Source: Deltaproteobacteria bacterium
GTDB lineage: Bacteria > Desulfobacterota > DSM-4660 > Desulfatiglandales > Desulfatiglandaceae
Direction: 5' to 3'
Assembly: GCA_011051075.1 (NCBI GenBank)
Contig: DREN01000208.1
Span: 1-14,693 of the forward strand
DNA length: 14,693 nt
Shown here: piece by piece, positions 1 through 6,788 of the stretch
Numbering within the stretch: the stretch's first letter is position 1
Layout of the letters: the number at the start of each line of letters is the position of its first letter
The notes under the pieces: model-generated
Database searches by the model: none
Told to the model about the DNA's origin: nothing
The model's input: the letters and a program-made list of their open reading frames with translations, nothing else
Made by a program: the position numbers and the translations under genes

Positions 1-2
1 CA

Positions 3-119
3 TTGAAGGGGGCTCTCAACAGTGAGTCATCTCTCCATTTATTGTCCTATCATATCAACGACCCTGAATTCGCAGCGGCATTGATCCAGGCATTGGAGGA
101 AGTTGTCCCCACCACTTGA
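3..119 (+). CDS. C-terminal fragment of a probable UPF0261/Tm-1-like protein
   Basis: An open frame runs from the window edge to a TGA at 117-119 and gives 38 residues. The tail reads HINDPEFAAALIQALEEVV. It resembles the C-terminus of the complete UPF0261-type protein encoded at 8717-9931, which ends with NMEDPAFAQAVFEAALEV. Both have a short polar stretch, D-P-x-F-A and then an amphipathic helix. I infer the end of a second member of that family, whose function in bacteria is unknown. The gene converges on the LysR gene with a 17-nt gap. Only the last part is visible, so the assignment is tentative; the chance-ORF alternative is weakened by the matching tail motif. Confidence 0.5.
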   Translation: MKGALNSESSLHLLSYHINDPEFAAALIQALEEVVPTT

Positions 120-136
120 ACCGTTCGGAAAAAATC

Positions 137-1084
137 TTATTTCCAGTTTTCGAAAAGCCGGGCCATGATTTCCCGGAGCCCCCGTTGAGGCTCTTTTCCC
201 TGGGCCATTTCAAGGAGGATATCCACGAAGGCCTGGGCGGGCCGACTGAGGTGTTCATTCTTCAGATACGCAATGCTCACATCCAGGTACAATTCCTCTT
301 CCATCAAGGGAACAGAAACGAGCTTCTTCTCCTGCAGTTCAGTGGCGACAGCCTCTTTTACCAGAAAAGAGAATCCCTCACCCTGCTGTACCAGCTGCTT
401 AATGAATTCCGCATTGCTCGTCTCCATCAGGATATTGAGATCGCAGCCGTACCGCTCGAACAGTCCGTTGACCTTCAGCCGGGTCCCCGACCCGGCTTCT
501 TTCATGATGATGGGTTCCCCTGCCAGTTCCCTGACTGAGACAGCAGCCTTGTTGGCCAGGGGATGGGACGGCGCCATTATGAGCACAAGTTTCTCATGGC
601 TTAAAGGGATGAAGGTTACCGCCGGATTTTCGGCAGCCATGGCAATAACGACCACCTCGTTTTTCAATCCAACAAGGCTTTGAGTCATGTCAAGGGAGCT
701 CCCCTCATCAAGGTGGATTTTTATCTGGGGGTAGGTCTCGTGAAAGGTGCTGATGAGAACGGGCATAAAATAGCGGGCATAGGTCTTGGTCGTTCCCAGG
801 CGAAGGACCCCTCGTTTCAGTTTTCTCATTTCCTCTATGGCATCTTCCACCTCCCTTTCACACTCAAAGATCCGCCTGGCGTAATGGAAAAGCGCAGTAC
901 CTTCGTCGGTGAGATGAATGTTTCGCCCCCGTTTCTTGAAAAGCTTCAATGAACACTGGTCTTCCAGTTTCCTGATCTGCGCTGTAATTGCAGGCTGAGT
1001 CACACAGAGCTTCTGAGCGGCCGCAGTGCAGCTCTCATACTTTGCAGCCATATAAAAGACTCTCAAATGGTGTAAATTGATCAT
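137..1084 (-). CDS. LysR-type transcriptional regulator
   Basis: A 315-residue protein, the usual LysR-family length. Residues 1-60 form the N-terminal winged helix-turn-helix, including the characteristic TAAAQKLCVTQPAITAQIRK recognition stretch. Residues from about 90 to 300 form the periplasmic-binding-protein-like effector domain, beginning around GVLRLGTTKTYA. LysR proteins are cytoplasmic and usually activate a divergently transcribed operon in response to a small pathway ligand. Here the gene is divergent from the phenylphosphate-synthase-like operon across a 502-bp spacer, so that operon is the obvious target and an aromatic substrate or intermediate the likely inducer; this is inference from layout. 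The ATG at 1084 gives the standard LysR N-terminus (INLHHLRVF) although its ribosome binding site is weak. The effector cannot be predicted from sequence. Confidence 0.93.
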   Translation of the reverse strand: MINLHHLRVFYMAAKYESCTAAAQKLCVTQPAITAQIRKLEDQCSLKLFKKRGRNIHLTDEGTALFHYARRIFECEREVEDAIEEMRKLKRGVLRLGTTKTYARYFMPVLISTFHETYPQIKIHLDEGSSLDMTQSLVGLKNEVVVIAMAAENPAVTFIPLSHEKLVLIMAPSHPLANKAAVSVRELAGEPIIMKEAGSGTRLKVNGLFERYGCDLNILMETSNAEFIKQLVQQGEGFSFLVKEAVATELQEKKLVSVPLMEEELYLDVSIAYLKNEHLSRPAQAFVDILLEMAQGKEPQRGLREIMARLFENWK

Positions 1085-1140
1085 TTGATGAAATCCGGGT
1101 TAAACAGATGTTATGAAACTTGCCGAATGATAAGATTTAT

Positions 1141-1195
1141 TTATGAATACTATAACAATAATGAAATTGACAAGAACAAATGTTTCTTTCATCAT
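1141..1195 (+). promoter_or_regulatory. Candidate LysR site and sigma-70 promoter of the synthase operon
   Basis: TTGACA at 1167-1172 is followed, after 17 bases, by CATCAT at 1190-1195 (4 of 6 matches to the -10 consensus). This would start transcription near 1202. Just upstream lies an interrupted dyad, TTAT (1141-1144) and ATAA (1152-1155), centred near 1148. Relative to the proposed start that is about -54, roughly where LysR proteins bind upstream of the genes they activate. The dyad is spaced slightly wider than the classical T-N11-A box. The -10 is weak, which fits an activator-dependent promoter. Read by eye only. Confidence 0.35.
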
Positions 1196-1289
1196 TTCTT
1201 ACAAGTGAGACAAAATTTTTCAGGCCTTTTTTCCCATGTCAAACCCGTGTCACCCTTAGCCCGCTTTTCTCACGGGCCTTCGTAGCGAG

Positions 1290-1406
1290 GTGGTGGAGAG
1301 GGCGATGGATACAAGGCGCGCGAAGAAAAATGGATGAAGGCGTACTCGCAGTACGTCAAAGTCATTTTTCAAGCGCAACGCAGGAGCCATGGGGCTCTCC
1401 GCCGCC
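1290..1406. repeat. Long imperfect palindrome (REP/MITE-like element)
   Basis: The sequence is centred at about 1348. The inner stem CGTACT-CGC-AGTACG (1341-1355) is perfect with a 3-base loop. Outward, GAAAAATG on the left pairs with CATTTTTC on the right. Farther out GCGCG pairs imperfectly with GCGC, then ATGG with CCAT, and TGGTGGAGAG near 1291-1300 pairs with CTCTCCGCCGCCA near 1395-1407. The total span is about 117 bp with scattered mismatches. It has no coding capacity and looks like a non-autonomous interspersed repeat or a structured RNA element. No second copy lies in the window, so its repeat status is inferred from its form. Confidence 0.6.
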
Positions 1407-1586
1407 ACAGTAGATTGCACGTGAGAAATGCAGGGCTAGCCAGGAGCATTTCCTTAATGCGTTGCCAATGTCATATTATTTCTGCTCAACCTCTGATCCC
1501 AGCCCGGACTCATTCAACTGCACTTCCGCTTTGTACGCACCATGAGACATCTTTACTAACCACCAACATGAGAAGGAGGATTGAAG

Positions 1587-3446
1587 ATGGCAGATGAAAA
1601 AACAGGAAGGTTTCCGGATCCCCACGAGTACCAGGTCCCGGAAGAGCTTGAAGGCTGGGAAGAAATGTATCCTTCCCATTTCCTCTTTTCGGATGACCGA
1701 AAGGATTGGGAAAAGTCACAGTTCTGGTACCTGGACAAGATCCATGCACCCGAACCCATGCCGCCCCTGGATCTGATTTTCCAGGAGGCATGGCAGATCT
1801 CCCTCTCCCAGTACACCACCAGGGTATTCTGTATCCCGCCTGCCCAGGGGATTGCCCAACGGATGATCGGGTGTTACCAGTACATTTGTGCCATTGCCCC
1901 GCCACCGGATGAAATCATTGGAGAAAAGGCGGCCCTCTTCGAAAAACGGGTGTTCTATGTGTTTGAACACTATGATGAACTGTGGGACAAATGGCTGACA
2001 AAATTCCAGGCCCTGGGGAATGAAATGGCATCTGTGGAAGTCCCCAAGGAGCTGCCCAAGTTCGCTCCGGAAGACCAAGTGCTCCCTGCACCCAGAGGGT
2101 ATTACGCCTCCTATGACTTGATGTCGTCCTTTGACAAACTTGCAGACCTGATGATCAAGGGATGGCAGTACCACTTTGAAATGCTGAACCTGACCTATCT
2201 GGCCTACCTCATGTTCGGCGATGTGACCCGGAAGCTTTTCCCGGGGATAAGCGAAAGTGCCATCGGGAAGATGGTTGCCGGCGCCTATGTCTCCATGTTC
2301 AAGCCGGAGGAAGAACTCTGCAGGCTGGCGAAACTTGCCAACGGCTCCAGCGTGGTTTCCGCGGTGCTGAAAAAGGAAACCTCCGCCCAGGAAAAAATAG
2401 CTGAGCTTGAAACAAGCGACGAAGGCAGGAACTGGCTCCAGGAATTTGAAAAATCCAAGGATCCCTGGTTTTATGTCTCTTGCGGCAGCGGATGGTTCCA
2501 CCATGAAGGGAGCTGGCTGACCAACCTGGACATCCCCTTCAGCTACATAAGAGACTATGTGATTCGGCTGGGAAATGGCGAAACTATTGATCGAGATCTT
2601 GATACAATTGACAAGCAGCGGGATGAAATAGTGGCCAAGTATCGAGACCTCATCACAACCGACGATGACCGCAAGGCCTTTGATGACGCCTACAAGACCA
2701 TCAGGACCATCTACCGGTACGCGGAAGACCATCTCTTCTGGGTGGAACACTGGCTCCACACCATCTGGTTTTCCAAGATCCGGGAACTGGGAAAAGTCCT
2801 GGTGGACAACGGTATGCTGGACGAGCCCGATGACATTTTCATGTTCAATCGCTACGAGGTGCCGGAAATCCTGACGGAAGTGGCCACCGGCTGGGCATTG
2901 GGGGTGGATATCCCGGTAAGGGGAAGTTATTACAAGGCAAAGGCCAAAAAGAGGAGAAACATCCTTGAGGCAGCCGCAAAATGGAACCCCACCCCTGCCC
3001 TGGGCGTTCCGCCCGAAGAAATCGCTGAGCCCTTCACTATTATGCTCTGGGGGGTCACTACTGACCGGGTGAAGGAATGGCTGGAAGGTATGGGAGAGGT
3101 GAAGGCGGAGGACGTCTCTGAGGTAAAAGGCTTTGCCTCCTCTGCCGGCGTGGCAGAAGGCCCGGCAAGGGTCCTCAAGCTCCTCAAAGACATCGTGGAC
3201 CTCCAACCCGGAGAAGTCCTGGTCTGTCCCTCCACGAATCCATCGTGGGCACCGGTCTTTACAAAAATTAAGGCCGCAGTCACGGATATTGGTGGGCTTA
3301 CCAGTCACGCGGCCATTGTCTGCCGGGAGTACGGGGTCCCCTCAGTTACCGGGGCGGGAATCGCCACCTCAGTCATCAAGACCGGGGATATCATCAGGGT
3401 TGACGGCGACACGGGCTCGGTTACCATAGTGAAGCGAGCCGGGTAA
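1587..3446 (+). CDS. ppsA: Phenylphosphate synthase-like subunit A (phosphohistidine subunit)
   Basis: A 619-residue cytoplasmic protein. Its C-terminus (about residues 515-619) is the swivelling phosphohistidine domain of PEP-utilising enzymes: CPSTNPSWAPVFTKI, then GGLTSHAAIVCREYGVPSV with the phosphate-carrying histidine at residue 574, then GDIIRVDGDTGSV. The larger N-terminal part is rich in aromatic residues and ends without the PEP-binding barrel of PEP synthase. In phenylphosphate synthase of Thauera the equivalent subunit takes a phosphoryl group from ATP through this histidine and passes it to phenol, with a second subunit binding ATP; that subunit is the next gene here. Start chosen at ATG 1587, 6 nt after AAGGAGGA; the in-frame TTG at 1581 abuts the ribosome binding site. 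The acceptor could be phenol, catechol or another phenol; a remote alternative is another PEP-synthase-like phosphotransferase. Confidence 0.82.
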   Translation: MADEKTGRFPDPHEYQVPEELEGWEEMYPSHFLFSDDRKDWEKSQFWYLDKIHAPEPMPPLDLIFQEAWQISLSQYTTRVFCIPPAQGIAQRMIGCYQYICAIAPPPDEIIGEKAALFEKRVFYVFEHYDELWDKWLTKFQALGNEMASVEVPKELPKFAPEDQVLPAPRGYYASYDLMSSFDKLADLMIKGWQYHFEMLNLTYLAYLMFGDVTRKLFPGISESAIGKMVAGAYVSMFKPEEELCRLAKLANGSSVVSAVLKKETSAQEKIAELETSDEGRNWLQEFEKSKDPWFYVSCGSGWFHHEGSWLTNLDIPFSYIRDYVIRLGNGETIDRDLDTIDKQRDEIVAKYRDLITTDDDRKAFDDAYKTIRTIYRYAEDHLFWVEHWLHTIWFSKIRELGKVLVDNGMLDEPDDIFMFNRYEVPEILTEVATGWALGVDIPVRGSYYKAKAKKRRNILEAAAKWNPTPALGVPPEEIAEPFTIMLWGVTTDRVKEWLEGMGEVKAEDVSEVKGFASSAGVAEGPARVLKLLKDIVDLQPGEVLVCPSTNPSWAPVFTKIKAAVTDIGGLTSHAAIVCREYGVPSVTGAGIATSVIKTGDIIRVDGDTGSVTIVKRAG

Positions 3447-3469
3447 TCGAAAGGCCTCATACGTGAACA

Positions 3470-3506
3470 GTAAGAGAAGGGGGAAATTATTGCTCCCTTC
3501 TCTTAC
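3470..3506 (+). promoter_or_regulatory. Perfect 12-bp intercistronic hairpin between ppsA and ppsB
   Basis: GTAAGAGAAGGG at 3470-3481 is matched exactly by its reverse complement CCCTTCTCTTAC at 3495-3506, with 13 bases between; two further pairs (one G-T) could shorten the loop to 9. It begins 23 nt after the ppsA stop and ends 23 nt before the likely ppsB start. No T-run follows, so it does not look like an intrinsic terminator. An RNA-processing or stability hairpin that sets the ratio of the two subunits is more likely. Confidence 0.75.
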
Positions 3507-3529
3507 AGCAGATCATGAGGAAGCAAGCA

Positions 3530-4597
3530 ATGGAACTTATCCTGAATTTCAAAAACGCAGACAAAACCTCCCTTCCTCTGGTGGGGGGGAAAAACGCGAG
3601 CCTCGGGGAAATGATCAAGGCGGGAATCAGGGTGCCGCCGGGATTTGCCGTGACTACCGACAGCTACCAGACCTTTATCACAGATACCGGCATTGGTGAT
3701 GCCATTTTCACACTTCTTGCGGACCTTGATGTGGATGACGTGGAAGCCCTGAACAATGCAAGCGTTTCTATCCAGAAACTCATGAACAATGCCGCCATGC
3801 CGCAACATGTTCTCGAGGCCATACAGGAGAGCTATGGGGAGCTCTGCCTGTCCTGCGGCACGGACACACTCCCGGTTGCTGTTCGATCGAGCGCCACTGC
3901 TGAAGACCTGCCAACCGCCAGTTTCGCTGGCCAGCAGGACACTTACCTCTGGATTGAGGGCGCGGACAAGGTTGTGGAGAGCGTCAAGCGATGCTGGGCC
4001 AGCCTCTATACCCCCCGGGCCATCAGCTACCGGGTGAAGAACAATTTTCCCCATGAAAAGGTGCTGATAAGTATTGGCGTACAAAAAATGGTCAACTCAA
4101 AGGCCGCCGGGGTCATGTTCACCTTGAACCCGACCAACGGTGATCCTTCAAAGGTGGTCATCGAAGGAAGCTGGGGCCTGGGGGAGACCGTGGTCTCCGG
4201 GTCCGTGACCCCGGACAAGTTTGTGGTGGACAAAGTGATCATGGAAGTGAGCGACAAGACCATTTCTTTCAAGCATATTGAATGTGTCTATAACGCCGAA
4301 AAGGGCGGAGTGATTGATGCTGATGTGGATCCCGATCGACAGAAGAAATGCTGCCTGGAGGACCGGGAAGTTATTGAACTCGTCCAGATGGCGAAACATA
4401 TTGAGAAACATTACGGGCGACCCATGGATATCGAGTGGGCCATAGACCAGGATGTCCCTTTTCCGGAAAACGTCTTTATTGTCCAGGCCCGGCCTGAGAC
4501 GGTCTGGAGTCAGAAAAAAAAGGAATCCGTAATCGGGAAGAAGAGCGGATACCAGCTCCTCATGGAACAGGCCATGAAGAGGATCAAAATTTCGTAG
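3530..4597 (+). CDS. ppsB: Phenylphosphate synthase-like subunit B (ATP-binding subunit)
   Basis: A 355-residue protein matching only the N-terminal ATP-binding domain of PEP synthase/pyruvate phosphate dikinase. Landmarks are LVGGKNASLGEMI near the start, VRSSATAEDLP (Arg at residue 119), FAGQQDTYL, GSWGLGETVVSGSVTPD, and IEWAID followed by FIVQARPET (QARPE at residues 319-323). The domain ends there, and the swivelling histidine domain is the separate gene upstream, the split seen in phenylphosphate synthase. It would use ATP (to AMP and Pi) to phosphorylate the histidine of subunit A. ATG 3530 is preferred because GAGGAAG lies 6-8 nt upstream; ATG 3515 is in frame but has no ribosome binding site. 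A CBS-domain third subunit, known from Thauera, is not next door. Alone it could be called a truncated PEP synthase, but the pairing argues against that. Confidence 0.82.
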   Translation: MELILNFKNADKTSLPLVGGKNASLGEMIKAGIRVPPGFAVTTDSYQTFITDTGIGDAIFTLLADLDVDDVEALNNASVSIQKLMNNAAMPQHVLEAIQESYGELCLSCGTDTLPVAVRSSATAEDLPTASFAGQQDTYLWIEGADKVVESVKRCWASLYTPRAISYRVKNNFPHEKVLISIGVQKMVNSKAAGVMFTLNPTNGDPSKVVIEGSWGLGETVVSGSVTPDKFVVDKVIMEVSDKTISFKHIECVYNAEKGGVIDADVDPDRQKKCCLEDREVIELVQMAKHIEKHYGRPMDIEWAIDQDVPFPENVFIVQARPETVWSQKKKESVIGKKSGYQLLMEQAMKRIKIS

Positions 4598-4630
4598 GAT
4601 AGCTCATCAATCAAAGGACCAAAAACAATA

Positions 4631-4728
4631 TCTCACACAGAGACGCAGAGGCAACAGAGTTAAAAAAATGGAAATACCTTTCTCTGGTTTTTCTGTGCCT
4701 CTAGTGAACGGAGAGAACGGGCGTGAGG
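4631..4728. repeat. Degenerate CACAGAGACGCAGAG-type inverted repeat
   Basis: The 235-bp gap between ppsB and the ubiD-like gene holds CTCACACAGAGACGCAGAGGCAACAGAG-like purine-rich sequence at 4632-4659. CTCTGG near 4684 and CTGTGCCTCTAG near 4694-4705 are partly complementary to it. The form recalls a short dispersed repeat family seen between genes in many bacteria, with one arm decayed. It has no coding capacity. The rest of the gap ends in the strong AAGGAGGT ribosome binding site at 4816-4823. Confidence 0.4.
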
Positions 4729-4832
4729 CACCTTTTAGCCCGATGAGCCTGTTTTCCCATGAGACTGTCTTTGGACTGCCGCCCCTGTATATTGAGTTTT
4801 TAAGTTAATTTAATTAAGGAGGTAATGGAGTT

Positions 4833-6236
4833 ATGAAAAGTATGAGAGATTTTATCGCCCAGGCGGAATCGGAGGGAATGCTCAAGAGGATCAAGGCGGA
4901 AGTGGACTGGGACCTGGAACTTTCCCACATTGCCAAACTGAACGAGGAACAACAGGGCCCTGCCCTCTTGTTCGAAAACGTAAAGGATTATGACTCCCCG
5001 GTCATCACCAGTGTGTGCACCACAACCCAGAGATTGTCCCTGATTATGGGTGAGCCAAGGGAATCTACCCTTGTGGACCTCATGCAGGTGTGGGTGGACA
5101 AGCACGAAAATGCAATCCCCCCAAAGTTTGTCGAGACTGGCCCTTGTAAGGAAAATATCCTAACGGGGGATGACATAGACCTTTTCAAGTTCCCGGTTCC
5201 AAAATATTATCCTCTGGATGGCGGCCGTTACTTTGGAACCGCCCATTTCGTGGTAACCAAAGACCCTGATACGGGCTGGGTGAACCTGGGAACCTACCGG
5301 TTGCAATTGCTCGACAAAAATCATCTTGGCACCCAGTTCATCAAAGGGAAGCATTCAGACATCATGCTCAAGAAATACCAGGCCATGGGCAAACCCATGC
5401 CGGTCTGCGTGGTGGTGGGATGCGATCCGCTCCTCTTTCTCATGGGTGCGTCCCGGCTCTCCGCCTTTGAATCGGAATACGATTTTGCCGGCTCCATACG
5501 CGGTGAACCCATCGAAGTGGTTAAGGCCGAAACCAACGATCTCCCGGTTCCGGCCACTGCGGAAATCGTTGTAGAAGGGGAAGTAGACGCGGATAAGTTC
5601 ATGGAAGAAGGCCCTTTTGGGGAATACACCGGGTACTATTCCGGCGTGGGAACGGATCCCAGGAACTATATTGATGTAAAATGTATCACCCACCGCAACA
5701 ACCCTGTATTCTGGGGAACAACAGTGGGCAGGGCCGTCACGGATACCCACATGACCATGGCCCTTACTTACGGCGCGACCCTTTGGCAGCAGCTCGTGGC
5801 CATGAAGATACCGGGTATCAAGGCGGTGTATTGCCCGCCGGAGGGATCCGGACGCTTCCTGGCCATCATCTCCATGAAGCAGATGTATCCCGGCCATGCC
5901 GACCAGGTCCTTACCGCCGCCATTTCAACGGAAATGGGGGCTTACGGTCTCAAAACCGTGATCGTGGTGGATGAGGACATCGACCCCTGGGACATCCCCC
6001 GGGTCCTCTACGCCCTGAGCTTCAGGTTCCAGCCGAACCGGTCCCAGGTTATCAAGCGGGGCAGATCAACGCCGCTCGACCCATCCCTGCCTCTGGATGC
6101 CAGGTGGATCACCGGCAGGCTCCTGCTTGATGCCACCATCCCGTATGACTGGAAGGAAAAACCCATTCCAATTGAACTCGATTCTGAATTGGTTGAGAAA
6201 ATCAAGGGCCGATGGTCGGAACTGGGATTAGAGTAA
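4833..6236 (+). CDS. UbiD-family (de)carboxylase, phenylphosphate carboxylase-like
   Basis: A 467-residue UbiD-family enzyme of normal length. Family members use prenylated FMN to carboxylate or decarboxylate aromatic and acrylic acids. The catalytic Arg-Glu-Glu set is visible: Arg156 in LGTYRLQLL, and Glu259 and Glu264 in EEGPFGEYTGYY. Phosphate/metal-site neighbours such as DGGRYFGT also look intact. Its place after a phenylphosphate-synthase-like pair suggests para-carboxylation of the phosphorylated phenol to a hydroxybenzoate, as PpcA/PpcB do in Thauera. Here there is only one such subunit, and no small PpcC or HAD-type PpcD. The cofactor would come from the UbiX encoded at 10438. AAGGAGGT lies 9 nt before the ATG. 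Direct decarboxylation of a hydroxybenzoate is the main alternative; direction cannot be read from sequence. Confidence 0.88.
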   Translation: MKSMRDFIAQAESEGMLKRIKAEVDWDLELSHIAKLNEEQQGPALLFENVKDYDSPVITSVCTTTQRLSLIMGEPRESTLVDLMQVWVDKHENAIPPKFVETGPCKENILTGDDIDLFKFPVPKYYPLDGGRYFGTAHFVVTKDPDTGWVNLGTYRLQLLDKNHLGTQFIKGKHSDIMLKKYQAMGKPMPVCVVVGCDPLLFLMGASRLSAFESEYDFAGSIRGEPIEVVKAETNDLPVPATAEIVVEGEVDADKFMEEGPFGEYTGYYSGVGTDPRNYIDVKCITHRNNPVFWGTTVGRAVTDTHMTMALTYGATLWQQLVAMKIPGIKAVYCPPEGSGRFLAIISMKQMYPGHADQVLTAAISTEMGAYGLKTVIVVDEDIDPWDIPRVLYALSFRFQPNRSQVIKRGRSTPLDPSLPLDARWITGRLLLDATIPYDWKEKPIPIELDSELVEKIKGRWSELGLE

Positions 6237-6260
6237 GAGATATATACAGGAGACATGATC

Positions 6261-6773
6261 ATGTCAGATGATAAAATGCTGGAAGGGAAAAGGGTCCTCC
6301 TCGTTGATGACGAGGCCGACGTGCTGGCAACCTTGGAAGAGCTGCTATTCATGTGTGACACCGTAAAGGCCGCAACTTTCAATGATGCCAGGGAACTGCT
6401 TGAATCCCAGGATTTTGATATCGCCATCCTGGACATCATGGGGGTTGACGGATACGGTCTCCTGGAAATAGCCATCAAGAAAGGGATCCCGGCGGTGATG
6501 CTCACCGCCCACGCCTTTACGCCGGACAATCTCGTCAAGTCTATCAAGGAAGGAGCCGCAAGCTACATTCCCAAGGAGGAAATAGCCAGGATCGCGGACT
6601 TCCTGGTGGACGTGCTCAAGGCCAAGGCGGCGAAGAAAGACCCATGGGAAGCCTGGCAGCGCAAGCTGCCCACTTCTTATTTTGAACGGAGGTGGGGTGC
6701 CGCATGGCAGGATACGGACAAAGATTTCTGGGAGCAGTTCAAGGCCAGCATCAAGGCCAGAGATTCGAAATAA
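6261..6773 (+). CDS. Receiver-domain response regulator with Trp-rich tail
   Basis: A 170-residue protein. Residues 9-125 form a CheY-like receiver with every key residue: Asp16/Asp17, phospho-acceptor Asp58 in AILDIMGVDGYG, Thr82 and Lys105. There is no DNA-binding or enzymatic output domain. Instead the last 45 or so residues form a Trp- and aromatic-rich tail (DPWEAWQRKLP, FERRWGAAW, DFWEQF) that I cannot assign. ATG 6261 is preferred over ATG 6255 because AGGAG at 6248-6252 is then 8 nt away. It follows the ubiD-like stop by 24 nt and precedes the ligase by 15 nt, so it is cotranscribed with catabolic enzymes. A phosphorylation-dependent protein interaction that adjusts the pathway is one possibility; no histidine kinase is in the window. 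Confidence 0.88.
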   Translation: MSDDKMLEGKRVLLVDDEADVLATLEELLFMCDTVKAATFNDARELLESQDFDIAILDIMGVDGYGLLEIAIKKGIPAVMLTAHAFTPDNLVKSIKEGAASYIPKEEIARIADFLVDVLKAKAAKKDPWEAWQRKLPTSYFERRWGAAWQDTDKDFWEQFKASIKARDSK

Positions 6774-6788
6774 GAGGAGGAATGATCT

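Larger units (their letters stand above)
1085..1586. other. Divergent intergenic region, lysR / synthase operon
   Basis: No convincing gene lies in these 502 bases; the short open frames show no protein-like composition and no ribosome binding sites. The left part (about 1085-1200) is AT-rich and holds a candidate LysR site and a sigma-70-like promoter. The middle holds a long imperfect palindrome (1290-1406). The right end carries the strong AAGGAGGA ribosome binding site at 1573-1580 for the gene starting at 1587. If the promoter is right, the operon has a leader of almost 400 nt that contains the palindrome, which would fold in the transcript. Confidence 0.6.

Noticed and set aside
1085..1597. 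Small genes in the lysR-ppsA spacer
   Set aside because: Short plus-strand frames overlap the promoter and palindrome, have no ribosome binding sites, and show no protein-like composition.
1716..3308. 530-codon open frame on the minus strand
   Set aside because: It lies wholly opposite the synthase A gene, has no family motifs, and is an expected shadow of codon bias in that gene.
3470..3506. Intrinsic terminator between ppsA and ppsB
   Set aside because: The stem is perfect but no T-run follows, and ppsA and ppsB should be expressed together.
1587..4597. Split PEP synthase for gluconeogenesis
   Set aside because: No PEP-binding TIM-barrel domain is present, and the setting with UbiD, UbiX and an aryl ligase fits phenylphosphate synthase.
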